DNA of 64,000 bases from Armatimonadota bacterium. Lineage in GTDB: Bacteria > Armatimonadota > JADLDR01. This document shows, piece by piece, positions 62,002 to 64,000 of this stretch. Position 1 is the stretch's first letter. Every line of letters begins with the position of its first letter. The notes under the pieces are model-generated. The model worked only from the letters and a program-made list of their open reading frames with translations. It did not search any database and was not told the DNA's origin. Location: the NCBI GenBank assembly GCA_020846535.1, contig JADLDR010000091.1, positions 1 to 64,000 of the forward strand. Direction: 5' to 3'. A program made the position numbers and the translations under genes.

Positions 62002-62967
62002 ATGACAACTCTCGAACCGCCTTCGCCGTCCGTGCTGAAATCGCTCCGGGCCGCCCGGGAGATGACCCTCTTTGCCATCGTGCTGCTGGCGGGCCTGCTT
62101 CTCAAATTCGCCAGCCCGACCTTTCTCACGGCCATCAATATCGATACCCTCCTTGCCGGGGTCGTCCCGGAGGCCATTATCGCGGTGAGCATGACCATCC
62201 TCATCGTCTCGGGAGGCTTCGATCTTTCGGTCGGATCTGTGATGGCCCTGGGTGGCGTGATCGCCGGAACGCTGCTGAAGATGGAGGGGAGCATCGCCCT
62301 GGCTGCCCTGGGCGGTCTGGGCGTCGGGCTGGCCTGCGGGCTGATCAACGGCCTTGTCATCACCCGGGCCAGGGTGACGCCCCTGATCGCCACCCTGGGG
62401 ATGATGCTGGTCGCCCGGTCGCTGGCCCTGGTCAAAACGCAGAGCATTCCCGTCTCCGGCTTCCCGCATTCTTTCAGGATGCTGGGGCAGGGGCACTTTC
62501 TGGGCATCCCTGTCCCGATTCTGGTGATGGCCGTTACGGTGATGATCGGGGATCTGCTGCTCCGCCACACGCGCTATCTGCGCCAGGTCTACTATATCGG
62601 CGGGAACGAAAAAGCAGCCCGGCTCTCCGGCATCCGGGTGGACGCGGTGCGGCTCTTCGGATATTCTCTGAGCGGCGTCCTGTCCGCCTTCGCGGGCATT
62701 CTTCTGGCCTCTCGTCTGGCTTCCGCCAGCCCCACGGTGGGCAGCCAGGTGGAATTGAGGGTGATCGCCGCGGTCGTCATCGGCGGGGCCAGCCTGGCAG
62801 GCGGCGAAGGAACCATCCTGGGGGCCTTCCTGGGAGTGCTGCTGATGGGACTGATCGGCAACGCCATCACGCTGCTGGGCATCTCTCCCTACTGGCAGGA
62901 CACCGTGACCGGAGCGATCCTGGTGGCTGCCGTGGCTTTCGATATGCTGACCAAGAGGCGCGGGTAG
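62002..62967 (+). CDS. Sugar ABC transporter permease (RbsC type)
   Basis: 321-residue inner-membrane permease of the CUT2 family with about ten transmembrane helices. Diagnostic regions are VSGGFDLSVGSVMALGGVIA, LINGLVITRARVTPLIATLG, IGGNEKAARLSGIRVDAVRL (the EAA-like ATPase contact loop) and GGASLAGGEGTILGAFLGVL. It lies 21 bp after the ATPase gene. A family C repeat of about 90 bp separates it from the binding-protein gene. Confidence 0.95.
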   Translation: MTTLEPPSPSVLKSLRAAREMTLFAIVLLAGLLLKFASPTFLTAINIDTLLAGVVPEAIIAVSMTILIVSGGFDLSVGSVMALGGVIAGTLLKMEGSIALAALGGLGVGLACGLINGLVITRARVTPLIATLGMMLVARSLALVKTQSIPVSGFPHSFRMLGQGHFLGIPVPILVMAVTVMIGDLLLRHTRYLRQVYYIGGNEKAARLSGIRVDAVRLFGYSLSGVLSAFAGILLASRLASASPTVGSQVELRVIAAVVIGGASLAGGEGTILGAFLGVLLMGLIGNAITLLGISPYWQDTVTGAILVAAVAFDMLTKRRG

Positions 62968-62977
62968 GCAGAACAGA

Positions 62978-63066
62978 CAACCGCCCCCCAGCCCCCGCCA
63001 AAGCCCGGCTTGGGGCTGGGGGGCTTTGAGGGGTTTGCCAAGAGAGCGCACAATCCAAAGCCCCTT
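62978..63066. repeat. Inverted repeat family C copy inside the transporter operon
   Basis: CAACCGCCCCCCAGCCCCCG pairs with CTTGGGGCTGGGGGGCTTTG nearby, followed by TTTGCCAAGAGAGCGCACAA. The hairpin sits between the permease and binding-protein genes, where it could stabilise or attenuate the mRNA so that binding protein and permease are made in different amounts. Confidence 0.75.
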
Positions 63067-63114
63067 CAGCCCGCGTCTGCGATCATACCACAACTTCTTC
63101 AGGAGACTCAACTT

Positions 63115-64000
63115 ATGAAACATCCCGGATTATGGATCGGTTTGCTGCTTGCGGCGATCTGTTTGGTGCTGCTGGGCGGCTGTCAGGCCCCGCAGACGCC
63201 GCCCCCGGCTGATACGGAGGCGAAGGCTCCCGTCGCGCCTCCTGCGCCCGGCCCCGCCGGTTCCGACCAGCTTTACATTTTCATCGGGGTCAGCATCGGC
63301 GTGCCCTACTGGGTGGATGCGAAGTCCGGGCTGGAGGAGCGCGCCCGGGAGCTTGGGGCCAAGACCCAGTTTACCGGGCCGGTGGATTCCAATATCCAGG
63401 GACAGGCCCGCCAACTGGATGCCGCCATCGCGCAGAAGCCTGCGGGGATCATGATCGCTCCGGCCAATGCCGACGCCTTGCAGCCCGGCATCGACCGGGC
63501 CGTCGAAGCCGGAATCCCGGTGATCACCATCGATACCGACTCCCCGAAGAGCAAGCGGTACTGCTATATCGGAACGGAGAACTATCAGGCGGGGCTGGTG
63601 GTCGGCAAGACCATCGCGGAAGCCCTGGGCGGCAAGGGAAAGATCGGCATCTCCAACCTGGCGGGCCAGTGGAACCTGAAGGAGCGCGAGCGCGGCGTCC
63701 TGGATGCCGTCAAAGCCTACCCGGGGATGAAGATCGTGCAGGTGGTGGACGACCGGGCCGATCCCCAGATCGCTGTGACACGCAACCGCGAAATGCTGAC
63801 CCGTAACGCCGACCTCAGCGGCATTGTGGGCCTGAATGCGGCCAGCGGGCCGGGGATCGCCCAGGCCGTGACTGAAATGAGCAAAAAGGGGAAGATCAAG
63901 ATCGTCTGCTTCGACCGGGACGAGCATATGCTGACCTATATCGAGGACGGGACGATCCATGCCTCCATCGCCCAGAAGACGCACCTGATGTCCTCCCTGG
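63115..64000 (+). CDS. Sugar ABC transporter substrate-binding lipoprotein (partial, runs off the window)
   Basis: AGGAGA lies about 8 bases before ATG 63115. The precursor has a lipoprotein signal (LLLAAICLVLLGGC, lipid-modified Cys23) and a proline-rich linker. A periplasmic-binding-protein type 1 domain follows: QLYIFIGVSIGVPYWVDAKS, LDAAIAQKPAGIMIAPANAD, GIPVITIDTDSPKSKRYCYI, GTENYQAGLVVGKTIAEALG and ISNLAGQWNLKERERGVLDA. This is the ribose/galactose-type binding fold, matching the CUT2 ATPase and permease upstream. At least 295 residues are encoded; the C-terminus lies beyond position 64000. Ligand identity cannot be told, but the adjacent enzymes point to a pentose, deoxyhexose or related sugar. 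Confidence 0.93.
   Translation, partial: MKHPGLWIGLLLAAICLVLLGGCQAPQTPPPADTEAKAPVAPPAPGPAGSDQLYIFIGVSIGVPYWVDAKSGLEERARELGAKTQFTGPVDSNIQGQARQLDAAIAQKPAGIMIAPANADALQPGIDRAVEAGIPVITIDTDSPKSKRYCYIGTENYQAGLVVGKTIAEALGGKGKIGISNLAGQWNLKERERGVLDAVKAYPGMKIVQVVDDRADPQIAVTRNREMLTRNADLSGIVGLNAASGPGIAQAVTEMSKKGKIKIVCFDRDEHMLTYIEDGTIHASIAQKTHLMSSL

Noticed and set aside
60828-63029. 733-codon plus-strand open frame over the transporter genes
   Set aside because: It overlaps the ATPase and permease genes in another frame; Arg/Gly/Pro-rich translation without motifs.

Overview
The window is a GC-rich bacterial chromosome segment with strong AGGAGG-type ribosome binding sites. Signal peptides, lipoboxes, a DsbD homologue, a PEP-CTERM protein and glycan-assembly genes point to a diderm (Gram-negative-type) heterotroph. 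The phylum cannot be fixed from sequence alone. The mix of respiratory complex I, heparinase-like and beta-helix polysaccharide enzymes, Gfo/Idh/MocA and DegT proteins, a ceramidase-like hydrolase and sugar-acid catabolism resembles environmental groups such as Armatimonadota, Planctomycetota or Chloroflexota, but that is an inference.

Layout. 1-2.5 kb: a nucleotide-sugar dehydrogenase and an IS5-family element (17-bp inverted repeats, TTA target duplication). 2.5-17.8 kb (minus strand): a complete 14-gene nuoA-N operon for NADH:quinone oxidoreductase, with a textbook promoter upstream of nuoA and interspersed repeats in four of its intergenic gaps. 18-24.3 kb: repeats, a cheB remnant, an hsp20-lon proteostasis pair behind a strong promoter, an IS701-type relic and a broken 2-hydroxyacyl-CoA dehydratase gene. 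24.3-34.5 kb: dsbD, a PEP-CTERM protein, a large secreted heparinase/alginate-lyase-like protein, an M20 peptidase, a lipoprotein of unknown function and a secreted parallel beta-helix protein. 34.5-40.3 kb: a PIN-toxin/HTH-antitoxin pair, a cytoplasmic HExxH metallopeptidase and, just upstream of it, a 969-residue protein that fuses a peptidoglycan-amidase fold, a GHSAGS serine-hydrolase-like region and a caspase-like protease. This fusion is the most unusual gene in the window. 40.7-50.4 kb: a DegT aminotransferase/ceramidase-like pair, a GDP-mannose/glycosyltransferase cluster and a Gfo/Idh/MocA oxidoreductase. 50.5-57.2 kb: a secreted ankyrin protein, an MbfA-like ferritin/VIT1 iron exporter, an M48 peptidase and a secreted beta-propeller protein. 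57.4-64 kb: a sugar-catabolic module of two FAH-family enzymes, an aldose-epimerase-like protein and a sugar ABC transporter whose binding-protein gene runs off the window.

The most pervasive non-coding feature is a set of repeat families: REP-like pairs (nine loci), a roughly 300-bp composite repeat (about five loci), a third inverted family (four loci) and a 110-bp MITE with a 7-bp target duplication. They fill most intergenic gaps, including inside the nuo operon, and one has been absorbed into the 3' end of nuoM. No rRNA, tRNA or CRISPR array was recognised.
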